8,482 nt of DNA, taken from NCBI GenBank assembly GCA_030643345.1, contig DAOWMA010000065.1:1-8482 (forward strand), in the 5' to 3' direction. The position numbers were made by a program, and so were the translations under genes. The notes below the pieces were generated by a model that had not been told where the DNA came from, ran no database searches, and worked only from the letters and a program-made list of their open reading frames with translations. Shown in pieces: positions 1 to 7,650 of the stretch; position 1 is the first letter of the stretch; the number at the start of each line of letters is the position of its first letter. The DNA comes from Spirochaetaceae bacterium (GTDB taxonomy: Bacteria; Spirochaetota; Spirochaetia; B11-G9).

Positions 1-420
1 AATGTTCTTGATTTTATTGCTGCAGCTGATGATGTAATTATTGTAACCACGCCTGAACCCACTGCAATTACTGATGCATATGGAATTATAAAAATAATTG
101 CTACAGAAATAGACAATATGAATCTTGGTATAAAATTGATTGTAAACAGAGTAAAAAGTGTTACTGAGGGGAAAAAAGTTTCAGAGCGGGTTATTAATAT
201 AGCAAGTCAGTTTCTAAATTTGAAAGTGGATTATCTCGGATACGTATACGATGATATTCAGGTTTCCCAGGCAATACTTAAACAAAAACCATTTATTATT
301 ATTGACCCTAATAGTAAAGCTTCTATTTGTATTAAGCATATTGTAAGCCGACTTGAAAAAGTGGAATATAAAGAGGGTGGAGGGCTGAAGAAATTCCTCA
401 GTCGTCTTGTAGGAAGGTAA
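1..420 (+). CDS. flhG: FlhG/MinD-family flagellar number regulator ATPase, C-terminal part (5' end outside window)
   Basis: The reading frame is open from base 1 to a TAA at 418-420, giving the last 139 residues of a ParA/MinD-type P-loop ATPase. Near the start it reads TTPEPTAITDAYGIIK, the characteristic post-Walker-B segment of MinD/FlhG (also called FleN or YlxH) proteins, followed by a VNRV motif on the strand that in this fold carries the adenine-contacting Asn. The P-loop and deviant Walker A lysine lie upstream and cannot be seen. FlhG proteins work with the GTPase FlhF to set flagellar number and position at the inner membrane; in spirochaetes these are periplasmic flagella. An internal ATG at 118 is not the real start, because MinD homology continues upstream of it. 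The downstream WhiG and FapA genes support FlhG over the cell-division MinD. The last 15 residues are basic and may form an amphipathic membrane-targeting tail (inference). Confidence 0.88.
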   Translation, partial: NVLDFIAAADDVIIVTTPEPTAITDAYGIIKIIATEIDNMNLGIKLIVNRVKSVTEGKKVSERVINIASQFLNLKVDYLGYVYDDIQVSQAILKQKPFIIIDPNSKASICIKHIVSRLEKVEYKEGGGLKKFLSRLVGR

Positions 421-424
421 AAGA

Positions 425-471
425 GATTACAATAAACTTAACTTGACGGCTTTTATCTATTGTCGTAATCT
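425..471 (+). promoter_or_regulatory. Possible sigma-70 promoter overlapped by an inverted repeat, ahead of the motility operon
   Basis: The 67-bp gap after flhG holds TTGACG at 443-448 and, after a 17-bp spacer, TAATCT at 466-471, a weak match to a -10 box. The arms GATTAC (425-430) and GTAATC (465-470) form a perfect 6-bp inverted repeat flanking the same stretch, partly extended by AATA/TATT with a 3-base offset. This could be an internal promoter for the genes from 488 on, an operator, or a loose hairpin. No T-tract follows, so it is not a typical terminator. The -10 match is poor, so the call is tentative. Confidence 0.3.
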
Positions 472-487
472 ATAGGCGGAGTTTTAT

Positions 488-1105
488 ATGATGAAAGACT
501 GGAAGATTATTGTTATAAGCGCAACTCTTGCATTTACGCTTTCTGTAATCTTCGGTTTTTTTGGACGTGTAAGTTTTGGTATTTTGTTGATTCGGGCATT
601 GGCAGGAGCAGTTCTCTTTGGAGCTGCAGGCTTTGGAGCATCTGTTTTGTTTCGCAGATATCTGCCTGAATTGTATGAATTACAGGCAGAACCTGCTCTG
701 GAGAATTCGAATGATTTAAAAGTGGCAGAAGGAATTCAAAATGAATCCGGAGACTCTGATATTGCATCTTCGACCGGAGCGAAGATAGATATTTCCATTG
801 ATGATGGAGATGAGAATATTGCAGCTTCGATAATGAAAAATAACGGAACTGGTTTTACAGGAGAATCCGAAGAAGGAAATCAACTGATTGATGAAGTTAC
901 AGACAATGATCAGGTTCCCGGAAATATTGATGTGCTCCCGGATATGGGGGTGTTTTCAAATTCCTTTGAAAATGAAGTGGATGATGTAATGGGTGGGGCT
1001 ACTAAGGCTGGAGCAGTTACTTTAGATATAATGGGTGAAGAGCAGGACCCCGAACTTGTAGTAAGGGCTGTTAGAACCATGGTTAAAAAGGATCAGGAAG
1101 GATAA
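488..1105 (+). CDS. Conserved-context hypothetical protein: two N-terminal membrane helices and a long acidic tail
   Basis: I do not recognise a named family. The 205-residue protein has two hydrophobic segments, about residues 7-24 and 30-54, separated by a short turn at GFFGR. After FRRYLP comes a strongly acidic, Asp/Glu/Asn/Ser-rich and probably disordered region (about 65-180). The last 20 residues are different: they contain DPELVVRAVRTMVKKD, which looks like a short ordered helix. A likely topology is an anchored hairpin with a large cytoplasmic tail (inference). The start at 488 is preceded by AGGCGGAG (474-481), a good ribosome-binding site; a second ATG follows directly at 491. The stop overlaps the whiG start by one base in TAATG. 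Position between flhG and the flagellar sigma factor suggests a motility role, possibly as a membrane scaffold, but nothing in the sequence fixes a function. Confidence 0.8.
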   Translation: MMKDWKIIVISATLAFTLSVIFGFFGRVSFGILLIRALAGAVLFGAAGFGASVLFRRYLPELYELQAEPALENSNDLKVAEGIQNESGDSDIASSTGAKIDISIDDGDENIAASIMKNNGTGFTGESEEGNQLIDEVTDNDQVPGNIDVLPDMGVFSNSFENEVDDVMGGATKAGAVTLDIMGEEQDPELVVRAVRTMVKKDQEG

Positions 1106-1896
1106 TGATGGCTGATAAACTTTTACAGGATAAATCCGAAGAAGAACTCTGGACGCTTTTTAAACAAAACAGAGATCCCAAAATCAGGGACCTGTTTGTC
1201 AGGCAATATGCTCCCCTTGTAAAGTATGTTGCAGGAAAAGTTGCAATGGGTATGCCTCATAACGTTGAATTTGATGATCTTGTTGGGTTTGGTGTTTTCG
1301 GTTTATTTGATGCAATTAAGAAGTTTGATCCTGATAAACATGTTAAGTTTAAAACTTATGCTGTTACAAGGATAAGAGGTGCTATTTTTGATGAACTGCG
1401 CTCTATCGACTGGGTCCCAAGATCTGTAAGGCAGAAAACCAGAGAAATTGAGGATACTATACACCGACTTGAATCATCCCTGGGAAGGGCTGCAAGTGAT
1501 CAGGAAATTGCTGATGAGATGAGGATGACCACAAAAGAATTTCAGAAGACTATGATGAAGATCAGCGGGACTTCAATTCTGTCTCTTAACGATGTATGGT
1601 ACACAGGTGATGATAATGACAAGGTTTCAATTGTAGACAGTATAGAATCTCCTTCCAGTTTGAATCCTGATATTATTGTTGAAAAAGATGAAATAAAAAG
1701 AGTAATAATTCAGGCGATAACTGAACTTCCTGAAAAAGAGAAGAAGGTCCTTGTCCTCTATTATTATGAAGATCTTACGTTGAAGGAAATAGGGAAAATA
1801 CTGGAAGTGACCGAATCAAGAATTAGTCAGCTTCATACTAAAGCAATTATGAGGTTAAGGGCAAAGCTGACAAATATAAAAAAGGGTATTTTCTAA
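1105..1896 (+). CDS. whiG: Flagellar sigma-28 factor of the FliA/WhiG family
   Basis: The 263-residue protein is a complete sigma-28-type factor that directs RNA polymerase to late flagellar and chemotaxis promoters. Region 2 lies at about 32-104, with the core-binding and -10 recognition helices and the family hallmark FDELRSIDWVPRSVRQK at 95-111. Region 3 is at about 115-158. Region 4 is at about 205-254, with the -35-reading helix-turn-helix running from LTLKEIGKILEV to ESRISQLHTKA. Region 1.1 is absent, as is usual for this group. The start ATG at 1105 overlaps the previous stop by one base; an equally possible ATG is at 1108, and AGGAAGGA at 1095-1102 can serve either. Spirochaete orthologues are annotated both whiG and fliA. 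No anti-sigma gene (flgM) is visible in the window. Confidence 0.95.
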   Translation: MMADKLLQDKSEEELWTLFKQNRDPKIRDLFVRQYAPLVKYVAGKVAMGMPHNVEFDDLVGFGVFGLFDAIKKFDPDKHVKFKTYAVTRIRGAIFDELRSIDWVPRSVRQKTREIEDTIHRLESSLGRAASDQEIADEMRMTTKEFQKTMMKISGTSILSLNDVWYTGDDNDKVSIVDSIESPSSLNPDIIVEKDEIKRVIIQAITELPEKEKKVLVLYYYEDLTLKEIGKILEVTESRISQLHTKAIMRLRAKLTNIKKGIF

Positions 1897-1909
1897 CAGG
1901 AGTTACCCA

Positions 1910-3847
1910 TTGGTAAATATTGGAAATATAAGAGATTATATGCGTTCTCAGGCAGAGGAAGACAGGATTAAAAAATGGATTCAGGTTGAGGGAGTGGACC
2001 TTGATGATGCTTTAAGGCAGGCGGCAATAGAGGTGGGTGTGTCTGTTAAAAAACTTGAATATGAGATTAGAGATCCCGGGAAAAAAGGTTCTTTTGGATT
2101 AGGGATGCGTAAATGTGTGATAATTGCATATCCGGTAATATCCAGGGTTGATGATAATCCGGATGAAGATTTTGATATTAATCTTTCAGGGGTAGAAGAA
2201 AAATCTGTAGATAAGGACAGTGAGATTATTGTACGCCTTACTTCTGAAGGAGCATTTTTAGCAGTATTCCCGCCACTGGGTAAAGGCAGGAAAGCTACAG
2301 AAAAACAGGCTGCTGCAAAATTAAATTCCCGTAATGTAAAAGATATTGATCAGCGTTTGGTATCCGAGGTTATAAAAATTGCTAATGGCAGTTCTGTTAA
2401 AGTTGGAGAGTTTATATATAATCCGGCATCAGATGCTATTATTTCTGTTGAAATAACAGATTTTGAAATGAAGGCTTTTGTTTCAGTAAAAATGCCTGGT
2501 AAAGGTGGAACAGATGTTGATTTTGATACTGTACTAAATTTTCTTACCAATAATAATATTATTCATGGAATAGATGAAGATCGTATAAGAGAATTGGAAA
2601 AACATCCTGTTTATGATACATCGATACTTATTGCTGAAGGGACAAAAGCTGTTAATGGAAATGATGCAACTATTATATATAATTTTGATATAAACAGATC
2701 AGAAATAAAACTTAAAGAGAAAAATGGTAAGGTTGACTTCAAAGAGCAGAATCTTATAAAGAATGTTGTTGAAGGACAGGCCCTTGCCAGGAAAATCTCT
2801 CTGGAAGAGGGTCAGTCCGGCAGGACTGTTACCGGCAGGCTTCTCCCTGCAAAGGATGGTAAAGATATTGTTTTTGAAGTCGGAAAAAATGTTAAACTGT
2901 CCGATGACGAAAAGACTGCTGTTGCGGAAATCAATGGTCAGATAATGATTCTTTCAGGTAAGCTTAATGTTGAGCCTATCTACGTAGTTCCTGGTGATGT
3001 TAACTTAAAGACGGGTGGTAATGTAACTTTTCTGGGTACAGTTCTTGTTAAAGGGAGTGTTGCTGATGGTTTTAAAGTGAAGGCTGCCGGTAATATCGAA
3101 GTTATAGGTAATGTTGGTAAAGCTGAACTGGATGCGGAAGGTGAAATAATTGTACACCAGGGTGTAAATGGGAAAAATGGCGGATTTGTAAGGGCCGGGA
3201 AAAGTGTGTGGGCAAAATTCCTTGAAAATGCCATTGTTGAGGCTGGTGAAATAGTTGTGGCAAGTGATGGTATAATCAATTGCAGGGTAGAAGCAAACAA
3301 GAAAATAATATGTCAGGGTAAACGTGCTACTATTGTCGGAGGGGTATTAAGAGCAGCAGAAGAGATCCATGCAAAATCTTTAGGCTCTGTTGCAGGTTCT
3401 GAGACTGTACTGGAAGTTGGATATGATCCAAAGAGTAAAAAACGGCTGGTGAAACTTGCTGAGAATATGGAAACTTTAACCAAAGAACTTGATGAAGTAG
3501 AGCTTAATATAAATACCATCAAAAATCTTGTTAAGCTGAAGAAGAAGCTTTCTGATGAGAAAAAAACTTACCTGAACCAGCTTATGGAAAAACAGTCTGA
3601 AATAGAGAAACAAAAGACTGCTGTTGTTGACGAAACAGAAGAAATAGAAGCTTATCTTTCTTCGTTATCAGTTAAAGGTCGTATTTCATCATCTTTTAAG
3701 GTTTTCCCTGGAGTTAAAATGCATATAAAGGAAGCCTTTCTGGAGGTAACAAATGAGTTTAAAGCTGTTACGTTTATTAAAGAGAATGGACTTATTAAAA
3801 TAACAAAGTATCAGGAACTTGAGGAGGATTATTCTAAAAAGAAATAA
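1910..3847 (+). CDS. fapA: FapA / DUF342 flagellar assembly protein A family, with N-terminal Jag-N domain
   Basis: A 645-residue protein of the DUF342 (FapA) family. A Jag-N-like domain occupies about residues 23-75, ending in the typical KKGSFGLG (59-65). A middle alpha/beta region follows, then the FapA signature GQSGRTVTGRLLPAKDGKD (301-319). Glycine- and valine-rich repeats at about 355-500 look like a right-handed beta-helix. A charged coiled coil spans about 513-585, and a short beta-rich C-terminus closes the protein. The start is the TTG at 1910: AGGAG (1898-1902) lies 7 bases upstream, whereas the in-frame ATG at 1940 has no good site and would cut into the N-terminus. In Vibrio, FapA links flagellar placement to sugar-PTS state; whether that holds here is unknown. 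The neighbours are whiG (13 bp upstream) and a small gene overlapping its stop by one base. No signal peptide or membrane helix is seen, so it is probably cytoplasmic. Confidence 0.9.
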   Translation: MVNIGNIRDYMRSQAEEDRIKKWIQVEGVDLDDALRQAAIEVGVSVKKLEYEIRDPGKKGSFGLGMRKCVIIAYPVISRVDDNPDEDFDINLSGVEEKSVDKDSEIIVRLTSEGAFLAVFPPLGKGRKATEKQAAAKLNSRNVKDIDQRLVSEVIKIANGSSVKVGEFIYNPASDAIISVEITDFEMKAFVSVKMPGKGGTDVDFDTVLNFLTNNNIIHGIDEDRIRELEKHPVYDTSILIAEGTKAVNGNDATIIYNFDINRSEIKLKEKNGKVDFKEQNLIKNVVEGQALARKISLEEGQSGRTVTGRLLPAKDGKDIVFEVGKNVKLSDDEKTAVAEINGQIMILSGKLNVEPIYVVPGDVNLKTGGNVTFLGTVLVKGSVADGFKVKAAGNIEVIGNVGKAELDAEGEIIVHQGVNGKNGGFVRAGKSVWAKFLENAIVEAGEIVVASDGIINCRVEANKKIICQGKRATIVGGVLRAAEEIHAKSLGSVAGSETVLEVGYDPKSKKRLVKLAENMETLTKELDEVELNINTIKNLVKLKKKLSDEKKTYLNQLMEKQSEIEKQKTAVVDETEEIEAYLSSLSVKGRISSSFKVFPGVKMHIKEAFLEVTNEFKAVTFIKENGLIKITKYQELEEDYSKKK

Positions 3848-4176
3848 TGCCTATTCAGCCAATTGATTTACAGACGTTATTTGCTCACATTAATCAGGTG
3901 GGTAAGGAACAGGCTCTTCTTAAGGAGGGACTGACAGCCCAGCAGGCAGCTCAGGCAAATGAGTTGATAAAGGAAAAAAAACATCAGGATGAGAGTGTAA
4001 ATAAAACAGGTGAGACTAACGAGGATAATCAGAAAATTCGTAACGATCAGGAAAAATCCAGTTCCGGGGAGTCGGGTAGTGATAATGAAACAGAAAATGA
4101 AAAACCTGGTAATAAAAAGAAAATGAGTATTTTTACAGATCCCGATCTCGGGAAAAATATAGATATATCAGGTTAG
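3847..4176 (+). CDS. Small hydrophilic protein with conserved-looking ends and a low-complexity middle, in motility operon
   Basis: The protein has 109 residues. The N-terminus (MPIQPIDLQTLFAHINQVGK, then an Ala/Gln-rich helix to about 45) looks ordered. Residues about 46-90 are Asn/Asp/Glu/Lys/Ser-rich and likely disordered. The C-terminal stretch IFTDPDLGKNIDISG looks like a short linear motif. There is no membrane helix, signal peptide or Cys. It starts at the ATG inside TAATG, sharing one base with the fapA stop; the nearest strong SD, GAGGAGG (3821-3827), is about 19 bases upstream, so initiation probably depends on ribosomes finishing fapA. I associate this kind of protein with spirochaete flagellar loci from memory, but I know no function for it. 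Two ordered ends on a flexible linker suggest an adaptor between two partners (inference). Confidence 0.75.
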   Translation: MPIQPIDLQTLFAHINQVGKEQALLKEGLTAQQAAQANELIKEKKHQDESVNKTGETNEDNQKIRNDQEKSSSGESGSDNETENEKPGNKKKMSIFTDPDLGKNIDISG

Positions 4177-4180
4177 ATAG

Positions 4181-4663
4181 ATGCAGTATACAGCAATTAT
4201 TGTTTCCCTGGTAGTTTTAATTATTGTAATATTTGCTCTTGCTAATATCTTTGGTAAATTAAAAAAACTACAGAAATCAAATGTTATTGATCAGTTAAAG
4301 AATGAAATTGATGAGTTAATACTTGAGTTTAATCTTACAACCGATCGAAATATTAATATTCTGGAAGAAAAAGTAAGCACCTTAACCAGGCTTATAAATG
4401 ATGCTGATAAGAGGATTAAAATACTTGGGAAAGAATTGGAAAGAAAAAAATCTGAATCTTTAGTGTATGATCAGCTTGGCAGAATTAATAATAATCGACC
4501 TTCAGTTGATAGTTCTTTGTCAACACCTGTAGTGAAAACAAGCAAAAAAGATAGAATAATTGAACTTTATAATAATGGTTTCACAAGTGCTGTAATTGCG
4601 TCCAGGGTAGGCTCATCAGTGGGAGAGGTAGAATTAATTATTTCGTTGATTAAGGGTAGATAA
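4181..4663 (+). CDS. Membrane-anchored coiled-coil protein with C-terminal helix-turn-helix-like segment (DUF6115-like)
   Basis: The 160-residue protein has three parts. One N-terminal membrane helix (about 4-24, rich in Ile/Val/Leu) is followed by KLKKLQK, which puts the rest in the cytoplasm. A long charged coiled coil runs about 28-93. After a Ser/Pro/Asn linker, residues 122-160 read KKDRIIELYNNGFTSAVIA then SRVGSSVGEVELIISLIKG, the pattern of a small helix-turn-helix. Similar TM-coil-HTH proteins (DUF6115/DUF2802-type) occur beside FapA or flagellar genes in other bacteria. The HTH is more likely a protein-interaction or membrane-proximal domain than a classical DNA-binding repressor, but this cannot be decided here. 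It starts 4 bp after the previous stop with only a weak SD, and ends 3 bp before the kinase gene. Confidence 0.75.
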   Translation: MQYTAIIVSLVVLIIVIFALANIFGKLKKLQKSNVIDQLKNEIDELILEFNLTTDRNINILEEKVSTLTRLINDADKRIKILGKELERKKSESLVYDQLGRINNNRPSVDSSLSTPVVKTSKKDRIIELYNNGFTSAVIASRVGSSVGEVELIISLIKGR

Positions 4664-4666
4664 TAT

Positions 4667-6547
4667 ATGGATCAAAATAAACTTTTTAATACTTTCCTAA
4701 GTGATGGAGAAAATTTTACTGCAGAGCTTGGTAGTATTCTTCTGAAACTTGAAAAGCATCCGGATGACAAGGAGCTTTTAGACAGTGCATTTCGTAATGC
4801 CCATAGCCTGAAGTCAGAAGCATCTTTTCTTAAACAGACAGATATAATAAATATTACACATGATATGGAATCGATATTTGATAGTTTTAGAAATAGTGTA
4901 AAACTTATCGATTCGACTGTTATTGATAATTTATTACTTTCTATCGATCGTATTAAAGAGATACTTGATTATTTGAAGCTTGAACGTGGTGATAATAAGG
5001 ATAAAATAAAAATTGGTCAAAATACACGTCAGGGAATTTTACTCGAAGGTACCCCCTCTTTGTCTGAATTTGAAAAAAATCTACTCATTGAAGCAAAGGA
5101 AAGAGGTGAAAAATTTTATCGTCTGATTTTTGAGTTGGAGAATTCCACACCTTTGAAATATCCCAAGGCGTATCTGTTAATCAGTAACCTTGAACAGAAG
5201 GTAAATGTAATAAGAACAATTCCTTCTTTTGGAAAGGAGGAGGATGATCTTTATGGTCGAATGAGTATCTATTTCACCTGCAGTATTAAAGAAAATGAGA
5301 TCTATGATTCGGTAAATGTAGATCAGGTAGAGAGTATTAAACTTGTATCACTTTTATATGAATCCTTCCTGGATGAGATGGATATCAGACCAGTAAATAA
5401 AGTTCTTAATTCAAGTGAACTCCCTGTAAAAATTTCTGTACAAAAGCTTGATCAGCTTGCAAATTATGTGGATGAAATGAAAATACAAATTTACAGATTA
5501 AAGAGAATGAATAAATCATCAGGTGCAAGAATCGATGATAATCTGAAGTTACAGATAGACGGTCTTTCAGAGTTATCTTCAGGGCTTGAGCAGCTGATAA
5601 AAGATGTTAGCTTGACAACATTGGAAGACTCTTTCCGTGATATGGGGAGATATATCAGGGACCTTGCTAAAGATCTTGGTAAGGAAGCATCTCTTGAATT
5701 GGAAGGTTGTGATATTAAAGTAGAACGGAGGGCTGGTGAAATAATATCAGAAATTATACTGCATATTATTAGAAATGCTCTTGATCATGGAATTGAGAGT
5801 CCATCGGAGAGAGTTTCTCTGGGGAAAGCCCGTTCCGGGATTATTAAGATTTCTGCCGAAAGGGTTGATGATAAATTAAATATAACAGTTTCTGACGATG
5901 GGGCCGGAATTGATACTGATAAAATTCGTGAAATAGCAGAATTTAAAGGATTGATAAAGAATGACGGCAAGGATTATGATCTCCTTTCCATTCTTACACA
6001 CCCTGGAATTAGTACCAGAGATAATCCGGATACAATTTCCGGTCGCGGGATTGGACTGGATATTGTTAATCAGAAAATAGGCCAGTTTGAAAATGGGGAG
6101 ATAAAGATAACTACAAGTAAGGGAGAAGGAACGTCTTTTTCCATTTCCATTCCCGGTGGTTTTACACTATCTACATTCCAGCTTGTCAGATGCGGCAGCA
6201 ATGTATTAGCTGTTCCGTCCAGGAGCATTGAATCCACTGTACGCACTGACAGGGGTTTTTACGATTCCAATGATGATGGTTTCCTCTTTTTCAATGGAAA
6301 CCCTGTATTCACAATGGATGGGAGATCACTATCAACAGATAAGACCCCTAACGAGGAATATGGACTTATTCTGAGACATTTGGACAGTCAGGGTGTTTTT
6401 CTTGTTGATGAAATCCTTTTTACAAAGGATATCCCTGAAGAGCGTCTAACACTTATTATTGAAGAGAACCAGTACCTTTACAAAGTATCAACAAATAACA
6501 GGCATGCAGATTTTTTGTATCTTAATCCTGCTATTGTTACTATGTAA
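4667..6547 (+). CDS. cheA: CheA-type chemotaxis histidine kinase, divergent
   Basis: The 626-residue protein has the CheA layout. The Hpt (P1) domain at about 1-105 carries the phospho-accepting His46 in AHSLKSEA. About 135-240 is a ferredoxin-like stretch (FYRLIFELE ... NVIRTIPSF) that sits where P2 would be. P3 is at about 252-335. The P4 ATPase at about 340-497 has N-box HIIRNALDHGIE (366-377), G1 DDGAGID (410-416), an F-box-like THPGISTRD (444-452) and G2 GRGIGLD (459-465). A C-terminal CheW-like P5 domain (about 500-626) is recognisable at VLAVPSRSIESTVR and VFLVDEI but is otherwise divergent. All key catalytic motifs are intact, so it should autophosphorylate and pass phosphate to a CheY-type partner. 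No cheY, cheW or receptor gene is in the window. Its place at the end of the whiG-fapA operon suggests co-expression with flagellar genes. Start ATG 4667 with AAGGG at 4652-4656. Confidence 0.88.
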   Translation: MDQNKLFNTFLSDGENFTAELGSILLKLEKHPDDKELLDSAFRNAHSLKSEASFLKQTDIINITHDMESIFDSFRNSVKLIDSTVIDNLLLSIDRIKEILDYLKLERGDNKDKIKIGQNTRQGILLEGTPSLSEFEKNLLIEAKERGEKFYRLIFELENSTPLKYPKAYLLISNLEQKVNVIRTIPSFGKEEDDLYGRMSIYFTCSIKENEIYDSVNVDQVESIKLVSLLYESFLDEMDIRPVNKVLNSSELPVKISVQKLDQLANYVDEMKIQIYRLKRMNKSSGARIDDNLKLQIDGLSELSSGLEQLIKDVSLTTLEDSFRDMGRYIRDLAKDLGKEASLELEGCDIKVERRAGEIISEIILHIIRNALDHGIESPSERVSLGKARSGIIKISAERVDDKLNITVSDDGAGIDTDKIREIAEFKGLIKNDGKDYDLLSILTHPGISTRDNPDTISGRGIGLDIVNQKIGQFENGEIKITTSKGEGTSFSISIPGGFTLSTFQLVRCGSNVLAVPSRSIESTVRTDRGFYDSNDDGFLFFNGNPVFTMDGRSLSTDKTPNEEYGLILRHLDSQGVFLVDEILFTKDIPEERLTLIIEENQYLYKVSTNNRHADFLYLNPAIVTM

Positions 6548-6552
6548 AAACT

Positions 6553-7650
6553 ATGGGAAATAAGAAAATTAAATTCTTTAATAAAAATCTGATTCTCCTT
6601 TGGCAGGGTCATATGGTTTCTTCTTTGGGGGATGTTGCCTATGAGATAGCTCTCGGGTTCTGGGTTCTTGCTGTAACCGGTTCGACAGCGCTCATGGGTA
6701 CATTAATGGCTGCTTCAACTCTTCCCAGAGTGCTGCTTTCTCCATTTGCAGGTGTCTGGGTGGACAGGGGAAACAGGAAAGCCTTTATTATCATCATGGA
6801 TCTGATAAGAGGAGTCTTTATTACTGCAGTAGGTCTGGCTGCTATTGTTGGAATTCTGGAAATATGGATGGTATTCTCCGCTGGAATAATTCTGGGTATA
6901 TGCGCTGCTTTTTTTCATCCTGCAGCTGGTTCTGTATTGCCGGACATGGTTGACAAAGACGACCTTATACGGGCTAATTCTGCTTTTGCGATTATCCGTT
7001 CCGGAAGTGAACTCCTTGGAAACGGGGCAGGAGGATTCATGTATGCCGTCCTCGGTGCTCCGCTGATATTTTTAATAAATGGGCTTTCCTATCTGGTGTC
7101 AGCTTTTACTGAATTGTTCATATCAGTTCCGAAAATAATACACAGAAATGAAAACACTCATTTTTGGCATGACATGAAGGAAGGGGTCACCTATGTACGC
7201 ACTGCAACAGGAGTCCGGCATCTTTTTATAGGCGCCTGTGCAATTAATTTCTTTGCAAGCATGTCCTTTATTCTTATCCTGCCGTTATTTCAAAGTTCGC
7301 CGGAACTTGGACCTGGCAAATATGGAATTGTAATGGCCTTTCTAACCGGTGGTATGGTTTTAGGAATGGTAGTTTCCTCATTTATAAAAGTTACTCACAA
7401 AAACAGATTTACAGTGTTTGCTTCAGGTGTCCTGAGCATGGCCATATTCTGGATACTTTTTCCTTTAACAGAAAGTTTTACACTTATGTCATTGCTGATA
7501 TTTACAGGCGGTTTCAGCAATGCTATTGTAAACATAAACATAGACACTATTCTTCAGCTGACAATACCACAGGATATGCGGGGTAAGGTGGGAGGACTGC
7601 TTGGTGCCATGTCCGGTGGTCTGACACCCTTTGCCATGGCTCTGGGATGA
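6553..7650 (+). CDS. MFS efflux transporter (EntS/MFS_3-like), truncated by in-frame TGA
   Basis: The open stretch encodes 365 residues of a major-facilitator transporter. Family marks are NKNLILLWQGHMVSSLGDVAYE (11-31 region), motif A GVWVDRGNRK (67-76), AAFFHPAAGSVLPDMV (118-133) and the second-half motif IPQDMRGKVGGL (338-349). About ten to eleven hydrophobic helices are present. The reading ends at TGA 7648-7650, in the middle of what should be helix 11. Continuing in the same frame gives a normal helix 12 and tail to 7791, so the gene was about 412 codons long. Relatives usually have Gly here (GG-VLGEF), which fits one G-to-T change turning GGA into TGA. It starts 5 bp after the kinase gene with no clear SD. 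Substrate is unknown; the group exports macrolides, siderophores or similar. It is probably non-functional unless the stop is a sequencing error. Confidence 0.85.
   Translation: MGNKKIKFFNKNLILLWQGHMVSSLGDVAYEIALGFWVLAVTGSTALMGTLMAASTLPRVLLSPFAGVWVDRGNRKAFIIIMDLIRGVFITAVGLAAIVGILEIWMVFSAGIILGICAAFFHPAAGSVLPDMVDKDDLIRANSAFAIIRSGSELLGNGAGGFMYAVLGAPLIFLINGLSYLVSAFTELFISVPKIIHRNENTHFWHDMKEGVTYVRTATGVRHLFIGACAINFFASMSFILILPLFQSSPELGPGKYGIVMAFLTGGMVLGMVVSSFIKVTHKNRFTVFASGVLSMAIFWILFPLTESFTLMSLLIFTGGFSNAIVNINIDTILQLTIPQDMRGKVGGLLGAMSGGLTPFAMALG

Noticed and set aside
118..420. Independent 100-residue gene starting at ATG 118
   Set aside because: MinD/FlhG homology runs upstream in the same frame to base 1, so this is only the tail of flhG.
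2350..3522. Several minus-strand open frames and one short plus-strand frame inside fapA
   Set aside because: They are shadows of a well-supported 645-residue gene, with composition typical of antisense reading and no ribosome-binding sites of note.
6715..6918. Minus-strand open frame of 67 residues within the transporter gene
   Set aside because: It is antisense to conserved MFS motifs and has low-complexity Ser/Tyr/Asn-rich content; no family is recognised.
7648..7650. UGA recoded as selenocysteine or as glycine (alternative genetic code)
   Set aside because: None of the other genes in the window has an in-frame TGA, the neighbours are spirochaete-like with the standard code, the position is normally a Gly in a membrane helix with no redox role, and no SECIS-like loop is seen. 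A point nonsense change or a read error is simpler.
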